Assembly (NCBI GenBank): GCA_963664935.2
Contig: CAXXSE010000007.1
Coordinates: 558,001 to 622,000 of the forward strand
From: G963664935 sp963664935
GTDB taxonomy: Bacteria > Pseudomonadota > Gammaproteobacteria > Methylococcales > G963664935
Direction of reading: 5' to 3'
Length of the DNA stretch: 64,000 bases
In this document: in pieces, positions 8,573 to 18,959 of the stretch
How the letters are laid out: each line of letters starts with the position of its first letter
Numbering within the stretch: position 1 is the first letter of the stretch
The notes under the pieces: generated by a model
The model's input: only the letters and a program-made list of their open reading frames with translations
What the model was told of the DNA's origin: nothing
The model's database searches: none
Made by a program: the position numbers and the translations under genes

Positions 8573-9495
8573 TGCAGTGCTTCAGCCTTTTCACCCACTA
8601 TTCGCACCTCGGGATGAAGCTTGATACCTTGTCTTTGGTCGACGGAATCCACAACATGTTGAATCAACGATTCGATATCCGCTGCGCTGGCATTTCCCGT
8701 ATTCAATATAAAATTCGCATGTTTTTCCGAAACTTCCGCACCGCCAATACGCACGCCTTTAATTCCAATACTTTCGATCAACCTTGCGGCATAATCATCT
8801 TCCGGGTTACGAAATACCGAACCACAACTTGAGGAACCGATGGGCTGAGTCTTTGAACGCCGCGCTAACAGTTGTTTAAACTTGGCCTGACTTTCTCCGG
8901 AATCGAATGGGTTTAAGCGCATTTCAGCCGATACGAACCATTCCCCATCAGGTCCTGACACCTCGCGGTAACCTACTTTATATTCGCTGGCCGTACGGCG
9001 GCGATACTTTCCGCTTCGGTTCACCGTGGTCACGCGTTCGATAAGATTCCAGGTTTCTCCACCGAAAGCACCGGCGTTCATCGCCATTGCACCCCCCACC
9101 GAACCGGGAATACCGACAAAAAACTCGGCGCCAACTAGATTCTCCACACTTGCAAAGCGGGCCACATGAGGACAGAGCACGCCAGCTTCAACGTAGAGTC
9201 TCGAATCCTCGATTCGCTTCATCGTTTTCAACCGAACTGGAGAAATCACAGTCCCCCGGATTCCTCCGTCCCTTACCAGAAGATTACTGCCAAGACCCAC
9301 CCAATATATCGGCTCGTCGATATCGAGTGATGCAATAAACAAAGCAAGGTCGTCTTTATCTTTCGGAATATAGAAGCGTTCAGCAGGCCCGCCCACTCGC
9401 CATGATGTATGGTTCGACATCGGTTCATTAAAACGAAGTTCGCCCGCAAAACCTACTTTCATTACCATTTGCTTAGTCGATATGGCCGATAGCAT
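8569..9495 (-). CDS. murB: UDP-N-acetylenolpyruvoylglucosamine reductase
   Basis: FAD- and NADPH-dependent enzyme of 308 residues that reduces the enolpyruvyl group to the lactyl ether of UDP-MurNAc. The FAD domain motifs are visible: SNHTSWRVGGPAERF near the start, GLGSNLLVRDGGI, and GIPGSVGGAMAMNAGAFG. The active-site serine region is SSSCGSVFRNPE. The short form without the large insertion places it with type II MurB-like proteins. It starts three bases after the murC stop and overlaps ddlB by four. Confidence 0.96.
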   Translation of the reverse strand: MLSAISTKQMVMKVGFAGELRFNEPMSNHTSWRVGGPAERFYIPKDKDDLALFIASLDIDEPIYWVGLGSNLLVRDGGIRGTVISPVRLKTMKRIEDSRLYVEAGVLCPHVARFASVENLVGAEFFVGIPGSVGGAMAMNAGAFGGETWNLIERVTTVNRSGKYRRRTASEYKVGYREVSGPDGEWFVSAEMRLNPFDSGESQAKFKQLLARRSKTQPIGSSSCGSVFRNPEDDYAARLIESIGIKGVRIGGAEVSEKHANFILNTGNASAADIESLIQHVVDSVDQRQGIKLHPEVRIVGEKAEALQ

Positions 9496-9497
9496 TT

Positions 9498-10946
9498 TTA
9501 GTGACTCGCAACATGTCTTAACTCAGCTTCGAGTTGGTTCGGTAGTTCAGCGGCAATGCGTCCGACACTTCCCGCGCCCATGGTCATCACAACGTCATTC
9601 TCCTTTATAAATCCTACAAGAATTCCCACCAAATCAACGGCATCTTCCACGAATATCGGATCGATCTGCCCCCGCACCCTGATCGCATGGCTCAACGAAC
9701 GCCCATCGGCGCCTCTAATATGTTTTTCGCCAGCCGTGTAAACATCAAGTAAAACCAACACATCAACCGACGATAAAACTTGCACGAAGTCTTCAAATAA
9801 ATCTTTAGTACGCGTGTATCTATGGGGCTGAAAGACCAACACCAATCGTCTTTCGGGCCAAGCAATCCGGGCCGATTCCAGCGTTGCCGCGATTTCTCTT
9901 GGGTGATGACCATAGTCATCGAAAAGCAAGACATCACCACCGGGCACATCCAACTTAGCATTGAATTCGAATCGCCGTGCGATCCCTTTGAATTCAGCCA
10001 AACTTTTACAAATCGCCTGATCCGACACACCCAACTCCGTTGCAACAGCGATTGCCGCTAACGCATTCAGCAAATTGTGCCGTCCAGGCATATTCAACTC
10101 AATTGCAAGATTCTCAGCCCTGTTCGGTCGACGGACGACAAAGGTACTCTTAAGTCCTTCTTGTCGAATATTGTCCGCACGGATATCGGCATCTTCACGC
10201 GTTCCATAGGTAACGATCGGTTTAGAAATTGCCGACAGAATATCCGACACTCCGGCATCATCGACGCAAACGATCGCCAAACCATAAAAAGGAACATGAT
10301 GGAGAAATTCAACAAAGGCATCCTTTAACTTTTGGAAACTGCCGGAATAGGTTCCCATATGATCGCGATCAATGTTGGTTAATACCGCGATCATGGGCTG
10401 CAGATAAAGAAAAGAGGCATCGCTTTCATCGGCTTCCGCCACCAGATATTCCCCTTGCCCCAGCCGCGCATGAGTTCCTATACTGTTCAAACGACCGCCA
10501 ATAACAAAGGTCGGATCCAATCCCGCTTCCGCTAGCACACTCGCGACCAAACTGGTAGTCGTGGTTTTTCCATGGGTCCCCGCAACACCGATACCAAATC
10601 GAAACCGCATGAGTTCAGCAAGCATTTCAGCTCTTGGAATCACTGGTATCTTTCGACTCTTAGCCCAACTGACCTCGACATTAGAATCATCAACGGCACT
10701 GGAGATAACAACGACGTCGACGTTTTTCACGTTGTCTACACTATGCCCAATACCGATATCCACGCCCAATTCCAGCAGCCGGGCAGTCATCATGTTTTCT
10801 TTAATATCCGAACCGGAGACCTCAAATCCCAAATTCAAAAATACTTCAGCGATCCCTCCCATACCCGATCCACCGATTCCGACAAAATGGATTCGTTTAA
10901 TCCGTTTCATTCGGTAGGTATCGGCAATATTCTGGGGTGTCGACAT
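9498..10946 (-). CDS. murC: UDP-N-acetylmuramate--L-alanine ligase
   Basis: Mur ligase of 482 residues adding L-Ala to UDP-MurNAc with ATP. It has the N-terminal UDP-binding motif (IHFVGIGGSGMGGIAEVF), the P-loop GVAGTHGKTTTTSL, and the Mur-ligase block VAEADESDASFLYL. The C-terminal domain has FDDYGHHPREI. The open frame extends 45 codons further upstream, but that part overlaps murG and has no family similarity, so I place the start at the ATG beginning MSTPQNIADTYRM (a second Met 11 codons on is also possible). It lies 14 bp after murG. Confidence 0.96.
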   Translation of the reverse strand: MSTPQNIADTYRMKRIKRIHFVGIGGSGMGGIAEVFLNLGFEVSGSDIKENMMTARLLELGVDIGIGHSVDNVKNVDVVVISSAVDDSNVEVSWAKSRKIPVIPRAEMLAELMRFRFGIGVAGTHGKTTTTSLVASVLAEAGLDPTFVIGGRLNSIGTHARLGQGEYLVAEADESDASFLYLQPMIAVLTNIDRDHMGTYSGSFQKLKDAFVEFLHHVPFYGLAIVCVDDAGVSDILSAISKPIVTYGTREDADIRADNIRQEGLKSTFVVRRPNRAENLAIELNMPGRHNLLNALAAIAVATELGVSDQAICKSLAEFKGIARRFEFNAKLDVPGGDVLLFDDYGHHPREIAATLESARIAWPERRLVLVFQPHRYTRTKDLFEDFVQVLSSVDVLVLLDVYTAGEKHIRGADGRSLSHAIRVRGQIDPIFVEDAVDLVGILVGFIKENDVVMTMGAGSVGRIAAELPNQLEAELRHVASH

Positions 10947-10960
10947 GGGATTCACGAATA

Positions 10961-12025
10961 TTAGGCCTTTAGCGCCCGCAAACAAATATCCGCAACCGTA
11001 TCGGTCGCGTCCATTCTCGCCAGCGAGCGAGCGGCTTTCCCCATTTTGTCCAGCTGAGATTGATCGGTGACAAGACACCATAAATTTTTCGCTAAAACCT
11101 CGGCGTTTAAATCAGGTTGAGCAATAATCACCGCCCCTCCCGCGTCCGCAAGGTATTCCGCATTGCGCATTTGATGATTGTCGATGGCATGGGGTAACGG
11201 CACCAGGATAGAAGGCATTCCGGTTGCCTGTAATTCGCTGATGGTCATGGCTCCCGCACGGCAAACAATGATATCCGCCCAGCGATAGGCGCTGGCCATA
11301 TCACCGATAAAGGCCTTCACCTGAACCTTAATACCAAGGTTTTCGTATGCGATTTCGGTATCCTTTAATCCATTGACTCCGGTTTGATGAACCACTTCAA
11401 CCGATTTTCCGAGTAACGCTAAAGCCTGGGGTAAGATCTGATTCAGAATTTGAGCCCCTTGGCTTCCTCCAAGCACTAAAACACGGGGTATCGACCCACA
11501 TTTTCGTTCATCGGTCCGATAGGCTGATATTTCCTTGCGTAAGGGATTTCCAGAATACCCTACTTCGACACCACCACTAAAACTACCTGGAAATGCCTCC
11601 AAAACCACCTGGGAGATTTTGGCAAGCAATCGATTGGTCGTGCCGGGAACACGATTTTGCTCGTGAATGACTAATGGAATTCTCATCAACACCGCCATTA
11701 ATCCACCAGGCGCCGCGACATACCCCCCCATCCCTAACACTACACCCGGTTTTCTTTTACACATGATAACCGCCGCCTGAAAACAGGCTCGAATAAACAT
11801 AAACGGCGCTTTCAATTGATTTAACCGTCCTTTTCCGCGGAATCCTACCACTTTCAACCAATCGATCGGGAAACCCGCGGCAGGGACAACTTTTGCTTCC
11901 AAACCACGTTTTGTACCCATCCAGAAAACATCGGCGCCCTTATCGCGTAAATTCCTGGCGACAGCGACCGCCGGAAACACATGCCCGCCTGTTCCCCCCG
12001 CCAAGATCATCACCCGAGCAGCCAT
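10961..12025 (-). CDS. murG: lipid II synthase MurG (GlcNAc transferase)
   Basis: A GT28 glycosyltransferase of 354 residues at the inner face of the membrane. It transfers GlcNAc from UDP-GlcNAc to lipid I to make lipid II. Motifs: N-terminal G loop ILAGGTGGHVFPAVAVA, the second G loop VLGGSQGAQILNQ, and the donor-site block CRAGAMTISELQATGMPSILVPLP. The start overlaps the end of ftsW by 16 bp. Length is that of the family. Confidence 0.97.
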   Translation of the reverse strand: MAARVMILAGGTGGHVFPAVAVARNLRDKGADVFWMGTKRGLEAKVVPAAGFPIDWLKVVGFRGKGRLNQLKAPFMFIRACFQAAVIMCKRKPGVVLGMGGYVAAPGGLMAVLMRIPLVIHEQNRVPGTTNRLLAKISQVVLEAFPGSFSGGVEVGYSGNPLRKEISAYRTDERKCGSIPRVLVLGGSQGAQILNQILPQALALLGKSVEVVHQTGVNGLKDTEIAYENLGIKVQVKAFIGDMASAYRWADIIVCRAGAMTISELQATGMPSILVPLPHAIDNHQMRNAEYLADAGGAVIIAQPDLNAEVLAKNLWCLVTDQSQLDKMGKAARSLARMDATDTVADICLRALKA

Positions 12026-13209
12026 TCCGGTTTTCCCTTAGGAGTCTCTCGAGATGCCTGGACAGCTTCGGAGTGCACCCGGGCAAGCAACGCCACCGCG
12101 ACACACATGACTATCATACTCCCCCCCCCATAACTGATGAGTGGCAAGGTAAGTCCCTTAGTCGGAAGCATACCCATATTGACTCCCATATTTATAAAGG
12201 CTTGCAATCCAAACCAAATACCAAGACCGGAAGCTAAATAAGCCGCGAATTTATCACCGGTCAGGTCGGCTTCATGAGCGATAGCAAAAGCCCGCCAAAC
12301 CAATACAGTAAACAACACGATAACCGTCACCGCACCCACCAAACCTAATTCTTCGGCAATCACCGAATAAATAAAATCGGTGTGGGCTTCGGGGAGATAG
12401 AAAAGCTTCTGTATACCGGATCCAATCCCAACCCCCAGCCATTCGCCACGGCCGAAGGCGATCAGCGCCTGGGTCAATTGAAATCCACTATTCATCGGGT
12501 CAGCCCAAGGATCTAGAAAAGCAAGTACGCGGGCCATGCGGTAAGGCGATGTGAAAATCAATATAAAGGCAAGCCCCATTATCAAGAAGATCAATAAAAC
12601 GAACTGCCAAATCCGTGCACCCGCAATAAACATCATGAGTAGCGCGGTCATCAGTAAAATAGCTGCGGTGCCAAAATCGGGCTCCATCAGTAACAGGACC
12701 GAAGCAACCGACAATAATGTCAGTGGCCTGATCATACCGTTGACGGAAGTACGCACAATTTCCGAATGCCTGGTTAAAAACCCCGCCATATATATAATGG
12801 AAATCAATTTGACCATTTCGGATACTTGCACTCGCACTCCGATAATTGAAAGCCACCGCATACTTCCATTCACCTGAACGCCTAATCCGGGAATCAAAAC
12901 CAAAATCAAAAGCAATAATCCAATCAAAAAAAAAGGTTGCCCGGTTTTTTCCCAAAATACCATCGGGAAAAACCGGACAACGGAGGCCGCAATGACGCCG
13001 AGCATGATATGGATTAACTGGTGTTTTGGATAATAAAAACTGTCATTCGCTAACTTCTCCCCGAGGTGCAATGAGGTTGAACAAACCATCACAAACCCAA
13101 GCGCAAGTAAAAGTGCGACTACGGTTATTAAAAGCGGATCGATTTGAAATTTATCGGTTCTCCACCGTGCCGGAGCAGCCTTTTTTTCCGCGTTAAAATT
13201 CATTTTCAA
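12010..13209 (-). CDS. ftsW: peptidoglycan glycosyltransferase FtsW
   Basis: A SEDS-family polytopic membrane protein of 399 residues that polymerises lipid II at the septum together with FtsI. About ten hydrophobic segments can be counted. Typical SEDS blocks are present: MRWLSIIGVRVQVSEMVKL, SGFQLTQALIAFGRGEWLGVG, LPEAHTDFIYSVIAEELGLVG, and PTKGLTLPLISYGGGSMIV at the C-terminus. The N-terminal cytoplasmic stretch is Lys/Ala-rich. It lies between mraY and murG as in the standard cluster, 21 bp after mraY. Confidence 0.97.
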   Translation of the reverse strand: MKMNFNAEKKAAPARWRTDKFQIDPLLITVVALLLALGFVMVCSTSLHLGEKLANDSFYYPKHQLIHIMLGVIAASVVRFFPMVFWEKTGQPFFLIGLLLLILVLIPGLGVQVNGSMRWLSIIGVRVQVSEMVKLISIIYMAGFLTRHSEIVRTSVNGMIRPLTLLSVASVLLLMEPDFGTAAILLMTALLMMFIAGARIWQFVLLIFLIMGLAFILIFTSPYRMARVLAFLDPWADPMNSGFQLTQALIAFGRGEWLGVGIGSGIQKLFYLPEAHTDFIYSVIAEELGLVGAVTVIVLFTVLVWRAFAIAHEADLTGDKFAAYLASGLGIWFGLQAFINMGVNMGMLPTKGLTLPLISYGGGSMIVMCVAVALLARVHSEAVQASRETPKGKPEWLLG

Positions 13210-13230
13210 ATTCGCCGAAACCCATAGGGT

Positions 13231-14313
13231 TCATCGTAATTTCAAGGTTGCCAATCCGATAAAAACCAGAATAACCGTAATAATCCAAAATCTTACGATG
13301 ACCCGTGGCTCCGGCCACCCTTTCAATTCAAAATGGTGGTGTATCGGGGCCATTCGAAAAACACGGCGCCCAGTCAATTTAAACGATATCACCTGAATGA
13401 TCACCGACACGGTCTCCATGACGAATACACCGCCCATGATCATTAATACAATCTCCTGGCGGACCAGAACGGCGACGACACCCAAGGCGGCTCCCAACGC
13501 CAGAGCACCCACATCACCCATAAAAACCATAGCTGGATAGGCATTAAACCAAAGGAATCCGAGACCCGCGCCAACCAACGTGAAACAAAATACAAGCAAC
13601 TCGCCCGCTCCGGGTAAATAGGGAATCGCAAGGTATTCGGCAAAAACAAAATTTCCCGAGGTATAGGCAAAAATACCAAGCGCACCGCCCACTAACACCA
13701 CCGGCATGACCGCCAATCCGTCCAACCCATCGGTCAGGTTCACGGCGTTGCTTGAGCCGACAATGACAAAATAGGTCAGCACCACATAAAACCAACCCAT
13801 GTCGATACTGACATTCTTAAAAAACGGTACGATAAATAGCGTTTCCGTCGGATTGACCGCGCTGGTATACATAAAGACCGCTGCCGCGAACCCGCATACC
13901 GATTGCCAAAAGAACTTTTTCCGGCTCGATAGTCCAACACTGTTTTGTAATATTACCTTCTTGTAATCATCGATGAACCCGATGACCCCGAAAGCGAGTG
14001 TAACCAGCAATACGACCCAAACATATCGATTTGACATATCGGCCCATAGCAATGTACTGATCAGAATCGCTACAATAATTAAAGCGCCACCCATTGTGGG
14101 AGTTCCGGTCTTGGAAAAATGCGACTCAGGGCCATCGCCACGAATGCTCTGACCGATGTCTTTAACACGTAGCAAACGAATCATCGACGGTCCTACAATA
14201 AAAGAGATCGCCAAAGCCGTTAATGCGCCTAGGATTGCGCGAAAGGTCAAGTATTGAAATACTCGAAATGCCCCTATGTATTCGGTCAGTATTTCCGATA
14301 AATACAACAACAT
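13231..14313 (-). CDS. mraY: phospho-MurNAc-pentapeptide transferase
   Basis: An integral membrane enzyme of 360 residues that transfers phospho-MurNAc-pentapeptide to undecaprenyl phosphate, giving lipid I. Motifs: SKTGTPTMGGALII near residue 66, the Asp-rich FGVIGFIDDYKKV (catalytic Asp pair), NAVNLTDGLDGLA (Mg-binding), FMGDVGALALG, and MAPIHHHFELKGWPE (His-rich loop). About ten transmembrane helices. It sits three bases after the murF stop. Confidence 0.98.
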   Translation of the reverse strand: MLLYLSEILTEYIGAFRVFQYLTFRAILGALTALAISFIVGPSMIRLLRVKDIGQSIRGDGPESHFSKTGTPTMGGALIIVAILISTLLWADMSNRYVWVVLLVTLAFGVIGFIDDYKKVILQNSVGLSSRKKFFWQSVCGFAAAVFMYTSAVNPTETLFIVPFFKNVSIDMGWFYVVLTYFVIVGSSNAVNLTDGLDGLAVMPVVLVGGALGIFAYTSGNFVFAEYLAIPYLPGAGELLVFCFTLVGAGLGFLWFNAYPAMVFMGDVGALALGAALGVVAVLVRQEIVLMIMGGVFVMETVSVIIQVISFKLTGRRVFRMAPIHHHFELKGWPEPRVIVRFWIITVILVFIGLATLKLR

Positions 14314-14316
14314 GGG

Positions 14317-15681
14317 CTATTCCTCGGAAACGGGTTCGATTAAAGCGTCCACAACCCGCTCCATATGTTGGTTTCGCGATCCTTTGACGAGGATTACAAC
14401 GTCTTCATCGACAAGTTTTTTCACCACATCGATTAAATCGGTGTGGTGCTCGAAAAACAAAGCCCCTTCGCCAAAAGCCGCCACCGCTTCCCTGGTTTCG
14501 GGACCGACTGTAAAAAGTTTTAAAACACCAGCCGCTTTTGCCCTCTGACCAATTTCCTCGTGAAACTCCAAACTCCCTTCACCCAATTCGGCAAATGCAC
14601 CACAGATTAACCAACGTTTACCGGGGATACCCGACAGAAAATCCAACGCCGCCACAAGTGAAGACGGATTGGCATTATAGCTATCATTTATAACCAAAGC
14701 CCCGCCGATCCCTTGAAGTGGCTGTAGCCGTCCAACCACTGGTTTTACCCGGCTTAAACCTACTGAAATCCGGCTCAATGACATTCCAGCGGCCAATCCC
14801 ACCGCTGTTGCCGCCAAGGCATTGGAAATATTGTGCTTTCCGGCCAAACATAGTTTTATTTGATATTGACTTCCCAAGTATTCCACGGCAAATTGGGAGC
14901 CAATGTTTGGCGATATCATTTCAATCGACGACGAGTCTACTCGCACATCGGCCTCTGGCGAAAAACCAAAACTTATTATCCGCCGCCGACCGGCCCTTGC
15001 TTTCCATAATTCAAAAAATTGATCGTCCGCATTTAAAATGACCGTTCCGTTTTCAGAGACCGAATCAATGATCTCTCCTTTGGCCCTTGCCACACCTTCG
15101 ACCGTTCCGAACCCTTCCAAGTGAGCGGGACCGGCATTTGTAATCAATGCGAAATCCGGGCTTGCGATCTTGCTGATATAGTCAATCTCACCCGGATGAT
15201 TGGCCCCCAACTCGACTACGGCAAACCGGTGTTCTTCGGTTAACCGTAATAATGTCAAAGGGACCCCGATGTCGTTGTTAAGGTTTCCCTCGGTATATAA
15301 GACTGTACCGGTGACTCCCAATACAGCCGTTATAAGTTCTTTCGTCGTTGTTTTTCCATTGCTACCCGTAACGCCTACCACCAGTGGACCAATTTTCTGG
15401 CGCCACGCAGCCGCCAATTCTCCGAGTGCTATGCGTGTATCATCGACAATAACCAAAGGTAAGCCGTCGACGAATAGCTTCGGAACCACGGCGGCAATCG
15501 CTCCATTTTCCTTGGCTTGATGAACGAATTTACTACCATCGAATCGCGGGCCATGGAGTGCAATAAAAAGATCGCCGGATCGCAACGTTCGCGTGTCGGT
15601 GCTCACCGAATCAAACGAAACTTCCGGGCCGTGCAAAGTTCCCCGCACCACCTGGCTGAGTTCGCTCAATTGCATCATCAT
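14317..15681 (-). CDS. murF: UDP-MurNAc-tripeptide--D-Ala-D-Ala ligase
   Basis: Mur ligase of 454 residues adding the D-Ala-D-Ala dipeptide made by DdlB. Motifs: the N-terminal substrate domain with SVSTDTRTLRSGDLFIAL, the P-loop VVGVTGSNGKTTTKEL, the block VVELGANHPGEIDYI, and NDSYNANPSSLVAAL in the C-terminal half. The start overlaps the murE stop by four bases. The order murE-murF-mraY is the standard one. Confidence 0.96.
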   Translation of the reverse strand: MMMQLSELSQVVRGTLHGPEVSFDSVSTDTRTLRSGDLFIALHGPRFDGSKFVHQAKENGAIAAVVPKLFVDGLPLVIVDDTRIALGELAAAWRQKIGPLVVGVTGSNGKTTTKELITAVLGVTGTVLYTEGNLNNDIGVPLTLLRLTEEHRFAVVELGANHPGEIDYISKIASPDFALITNAGPAHLEGFGTVEGVARAKGEIIDSVSENGTVILNADDQFFELWKARAGRRRIISFGFSPEADVRVDSSSIEMISPNIGSQFAVEYLGSQYQIKLCLAGKHNISNALAATAVGLAAGMSLSRISVGLSRVKPVVGRLQPLQGIGGALVINDSYNANPSSLVAALDFLSGIPGKRWLICGAFAELGEGSLEFHEEIGQRAKAAGVLKLFTVGPETREAVAAFGEGALFFEHHTDLIDVVKKLVDEDVVILVKGSRNQHMERVVDALIEPVSEE

Positions 15682-17219
15682 CTGACTCGGCTTCCTTGAG
15701 AGCTTTGTAACAAGGCTTCGCGAACGATCTTACGATCACTCAAAGGGTATTTCACACCGTTGATTTCCTGAGTTGTTTCGTGCCCTTTTCCGGTAATAAG
15801 CACCAAATCGTCGGATTTGGCCTGATTGATCGCCTCACAAATTGCCGCCTCACGGTCGCGAACAATACGAATATCCGCACGTTGACAACCTTCGAGGATT
15901 TGTTCAACGATCCTCCGGCCGTCTTCGCTACGCGGATTATCATCGGTAATAATTATCCGATCGGCGAGTTGATCCGCAATTCGTCCCATTTGAGGACGCT
16001 TACCCCGATCCCGATCTCCACCACACCCGAAAACCAGCCATAATCGTCCTTTGCAGTGCTGCCTCATACTCAAAAGCGCTTTATCCAAGGCTTGGGGGGT
16101 ATGGGCATAATCAACAATCACGGAGGGGCTCCGGGAGCCACTTGAAAATCGTTCTAATCGCCCGGGAATCGCTTTAATCTTCTCAACCAAAGCGACTGAC
16201 TGCTTCAGGGAATAACCGATCGCAATCAAACACGCCATTGTGGCCAACACATTGTCCACATTAAAATCGCCTAAAACAGATAGATTCAGGCTCGCTCGGG
16301 ATCCACGATATTCCACGTTAAAGCTGAGACTGTTTTCGTTATGTGCGATTTCAGATGCACACACTTTATAAATGACCTTTTGATCTTTTCCGCTAGATCT
16401 GGAAAAGCCAAAAATCTTGACGGTTTTTGGTGTTTTCTGGACGATACGCTCGCAATTCGGATCGTCTAGGTTGACCACTACGAATTTTAATCCGGGAGCG
16501 CTTAGAATTCGTAACTTAGCCTCAATATAAGCCTCGAAAGCGCCATGATAATCAAGATGGTCCCGGCCAATATTGGTAATCAGAGCCCCGGTAAATCGCA
16601 CACCGTTGACTCGCCCCTGCACCTGCCCGTGTGAAGAAACTTCCATGGCCACGGTATCCACGCCCTGCTGCCGCAACCTGGCCAAGATAGACTGTAATTC
16701 GATTGAATGGGGCGTAGTATGATCGGTAGTGTGCAATTGGTCCGGGTATCCCCAACCCAAGGTCCCAATGACCGCGCATTGCCGTTTCCCCGCTAGAGAT
16801 TGAGAAATAAAGTGGCTGCAAGATGTTTTGCCATCGGTCCCGGTCACACCGATTACGGTCAAATTTTCAGAGGGTTTATGATAAAAACAGTCCGCCAGAA
16901 AACCGAGTTTTTGATCCAACTCGTCGATTGCTAGTAATACCCGTTCATTCTTTGGGTCAAATTGATCAGCTATTTTTTTCCCACCTTCTTTGGGATCAAA
17001 AAGCACAGCGACCGCACCCCGGTCAAAGGCCTGCTCTCCGAACCGCATACCGTGGCAACGTGTCCCCGCTAATGCTACGAAGATATCGCCTGGCTTGATT
17101 TTTCGACTATCAAGTTGTAGTCCGCCGACCACGATATCTGGGATATCCGGTTCTACGGCAATACCCTCCAGTATCGATTTCAAGGTCATGCCTTTCCCCC
17201 GATCAATAGCAGGCATCAT
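15678..17219 (-). CDS. murE: UDP-MurNAc-L-Ala-D-Glu--diaminopimelate ligase
   Basis: Mur ligase of 513 residues (or 503 if started at the Met in MTLKSILEG). Motifs: LQLDSRKIKPGDIFVALAG, the P-loop VIGVTGTDGKTSCSHF, and VAMEVSSHGQVQGRV. The block ITDDNPRSED corresponds to the DNPR motif that marks meso-diaminopimelate-specific MurE, fitting a Gram-negative wall. The first ATG overlaps the ftsI stop (ATGA), favouring translational coupling there. Confidence 0.96.
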   Translation of the reverse strand: MMPAIDRGKGMTLKSILEGIAVEPDIPDIVVGGLQLDSRKIKPGDIFVALAGTRCHGMRFGEQAFDRGAVAVLFDPKEGGKKIADQFDPKNERVLLAIDELDQKLGFLADCFYHKPSENLTVIGVTGTDGKTSCSHFISQSLAGKRQCAVIGTLGWGYPDQLHTTDHTTPHSIELQSILARLRQQGVDTVAMEVSSHGQVQGRVNGVRFTGALITNIGRDHLDYHGAFEAYIEAKLRILSAPGLKFVVVNLDDPNCERIVQKTPKTVKIFGFSRSSGKDQKVIYKVCASEIAHNENSLSFNVEYRGSRASLNLSVLGDFNVDNVLATMACLIAIGYSLKQSVALVEKIKAIPGRLERFSSGSRSPSVIVDYAHTPQALDKALLSMRQHCKGRLWLVFGCGGDRDRGKRPQMGRIADQLADRIIITDDNPRSEDGRRIVEQILEGCQRADIRIVRDREAAICEAINQAKSDDLVLITGKGHETTQEINGVKYPLSDRKIVREALLQSSQGSRVR

Positions 17220-18952
17220 ACCGTGTCACCTTGATTCAGAACCAACAACGGCATGGTTTCCTGATTGTCGGGCGTTACGCCCAACATTCTCAATGCAACG
17301 CCCATCACCTTCGAGAATACCGGAGCCGCAACTAAACCTCCGTAATAGTCACCCGCCGAAGGTTCGTCAATAACCACCACCATCACCAGACGGGAATTTG
17401 AAATCGGCGCCATTCCGGCGAAAATCGAAACATGGTCGGTATTTGAATAACCCCCAACCGTCGACTTTTTTACCGTTCCGGTTTTGCCGCCCACCCGGTA
17501 ACCGGGAACACCCGCGGCACGAGCCGTACCCTGCCGGGTAACCACCCTCTCAAGCATATTTTTTACGGTTACGGCGGTTTTCTCGGACATGACTCGAACC
17601 GGCTCTTCGCCTCGCCCCTTTTTTAACAGACGCAAAGAAGGCATCATTCCGTCATTCGCAATAACCGAATACGCCCGTGCGAGCTGTAGCGCCGAAACCG
17701 AAAGACCGTATCCAAAAGACATCGTCGCCTGCTCAAATCGATTCCAGTGGCTATGATCCACCAACCGTCCAACGGCTTCCCCCGGAAATCGCGTACCGGA
17801 TAATCGAGCAAACCCAAGTCCGTTGTAGCATTGCCATAGCTGGGAGGCCGAAAGCGATAAGCCAATCTTTGTGATGCCGACATTGCTCGACTTTTGTAAC
17901 ACTCGCGCAACATCGATCAAACCGTAGTTCCGAAAATCTCGAACGACATTTCGCCCCACCCGCATAAAACCAGGGCTGGTATCCACTTTCGAATCACGTC
18001 TAAATAGGCCGTTTTCGATCGCGCAGGATACGACGAAAGGCTTTATGGTCGAGCCCGGTTCAAACACATCGGTGATCGCTCTGTTTCGATAGCGAGCCAC
18101 GCGCAGATTTGCCCGGTTATTCGGGTTAAACGAAGGCTGATTCACCATGGCTAGTACGTCGCCACTCCGGGAGTCGAGCAACACTAAGGAGCCCGCACGG
18201 GCTTTGTGTGCCTTTATGGCCGCTCTCAACTCCCGATAAGCCAAGTATTGTAAGCGTTGATCGATGCTTAGCATCAGATCCTCACCGGGGATGGGAGATT
18301 TGATTTTCTCAACATCCTCGATAATCCGCTTTTTACCGTCTCGGATGACCCGTTTATTCCCCGCCGTGCCCGTTAACAACGGGTCATAAGCGAACTCCAA
18401 GCCTTCCTGACCGGCATCGTCGACGTCGGTAAAACCGATAAGGTGTGAAATCACTTCACCCGCCGGGTAATAGCGGCGGTATTCGTACTCAAAATTTAAC
18501 CCTTGCAAATCGAGGTCTTTAGCCGCTCCCGCGTGGGAGGGATCCATCCGGCGCTTCAAATAAACGAACCTACGCCCCGATTTTGCATCAATTCTTTGTC
18601 GGACTTTTTTGACCGGCATATCCAATGCCCGTGCTAATTGTTTAAGGTCGCGCGTAGTTATTTCAAAACGCTGGGGATTTATCCAAACGGACTCGACCGG
18701 TGTGCTAATTGCCAGCGGCTCTCCATTCCTATCCAATATCCTGCCCCTATGGGCCGGCATGGATACAACCGCAACATGTCTTATCTTGCCTTGACGTTGC
18801 AAAAACTTTTTACTCTCCAAGGCCTGCAAATCGAATACCCGGCCGAACAACATGGCCATGCACCCCATCAACACAACCAACACCAAGCGTCGCCGTCCGA
18901 CGAATTTTAATTTCGATTCGGGGCGTTGGTTTCTGAAATGATAAGCGCTCAC
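17216..18952 (-). CDS. ftsI: septal peptidoglycan transpeptidase FtsI (PBP3)
   Basis: Class B penicillin-binding protein of 578 residues, partner of FtsW. One N-terminal transmembrane helix (VLVVLMGCMAMLFGRVFDLQAL). The pedestal domain has HRGRILDRNGEPLA. The transpeptidase domain shows the SxxK serine FEPGSTIKPF, the SxN motif KSSNVG, and KTG in GGKTGTVKK. The open frame continues upstream across ftsL; I chose GTG at 18952, preceded by AAAAGG and seven bases after the ftsL stop (a TTG just before is the alternative). Confidence 0.95.
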   Translation of the reverse strand: MSAYHFRNQRPESKLKFVGRRRLVLVVLMGCMAMLFGRVFDLQALESKKFLQRQGKIRHVAVVSMPAHRGRILDRNGEPLAISTPVESVWINPQRFEITTRDLKQLARALDMPVKKVRQRIDAKSGRRFVYLKRRMDPSHAGAAKDLDLQGLNFEYEYRRYYPAGEVISHLIGFTDVDDAGQEGLEFAYDPLLTGTAGNKRVIRDGKKRIIEDVEKIKSPIPGEDLMLSIDQRLQYLAYRELRAAIKAHKARAGSLVLLDSRSGDVLAMVNQPSFNPNNRANLRVARYRNRAITDVFEPGSTIKPFVVSCAIENGLFRRDSKVDTSPGFMRVGRNVVRDFRNYGLIDVARVLQKSSNVGITKIGLSLSASQLWQCYNGLGFARLSGTRFPGEAVGRLVDHSHWNRFEQATMSFGYGLSVSALQLARAYSVIANDGMMPSLRLLKKGRGEEPVRVMSEKTAVTVKNMLERVVTRQGTARAAGVPGYRVGGKTGTVKKSTVGGYSNTDHVSIFAGMAPISNSRLVMVVVIDEPSAGDYYGGLVAAPVFSKVMGVALRMLGVTPDNQETMPLLVLNQGDTV

Positions 18953-18959
18953 CAACCCA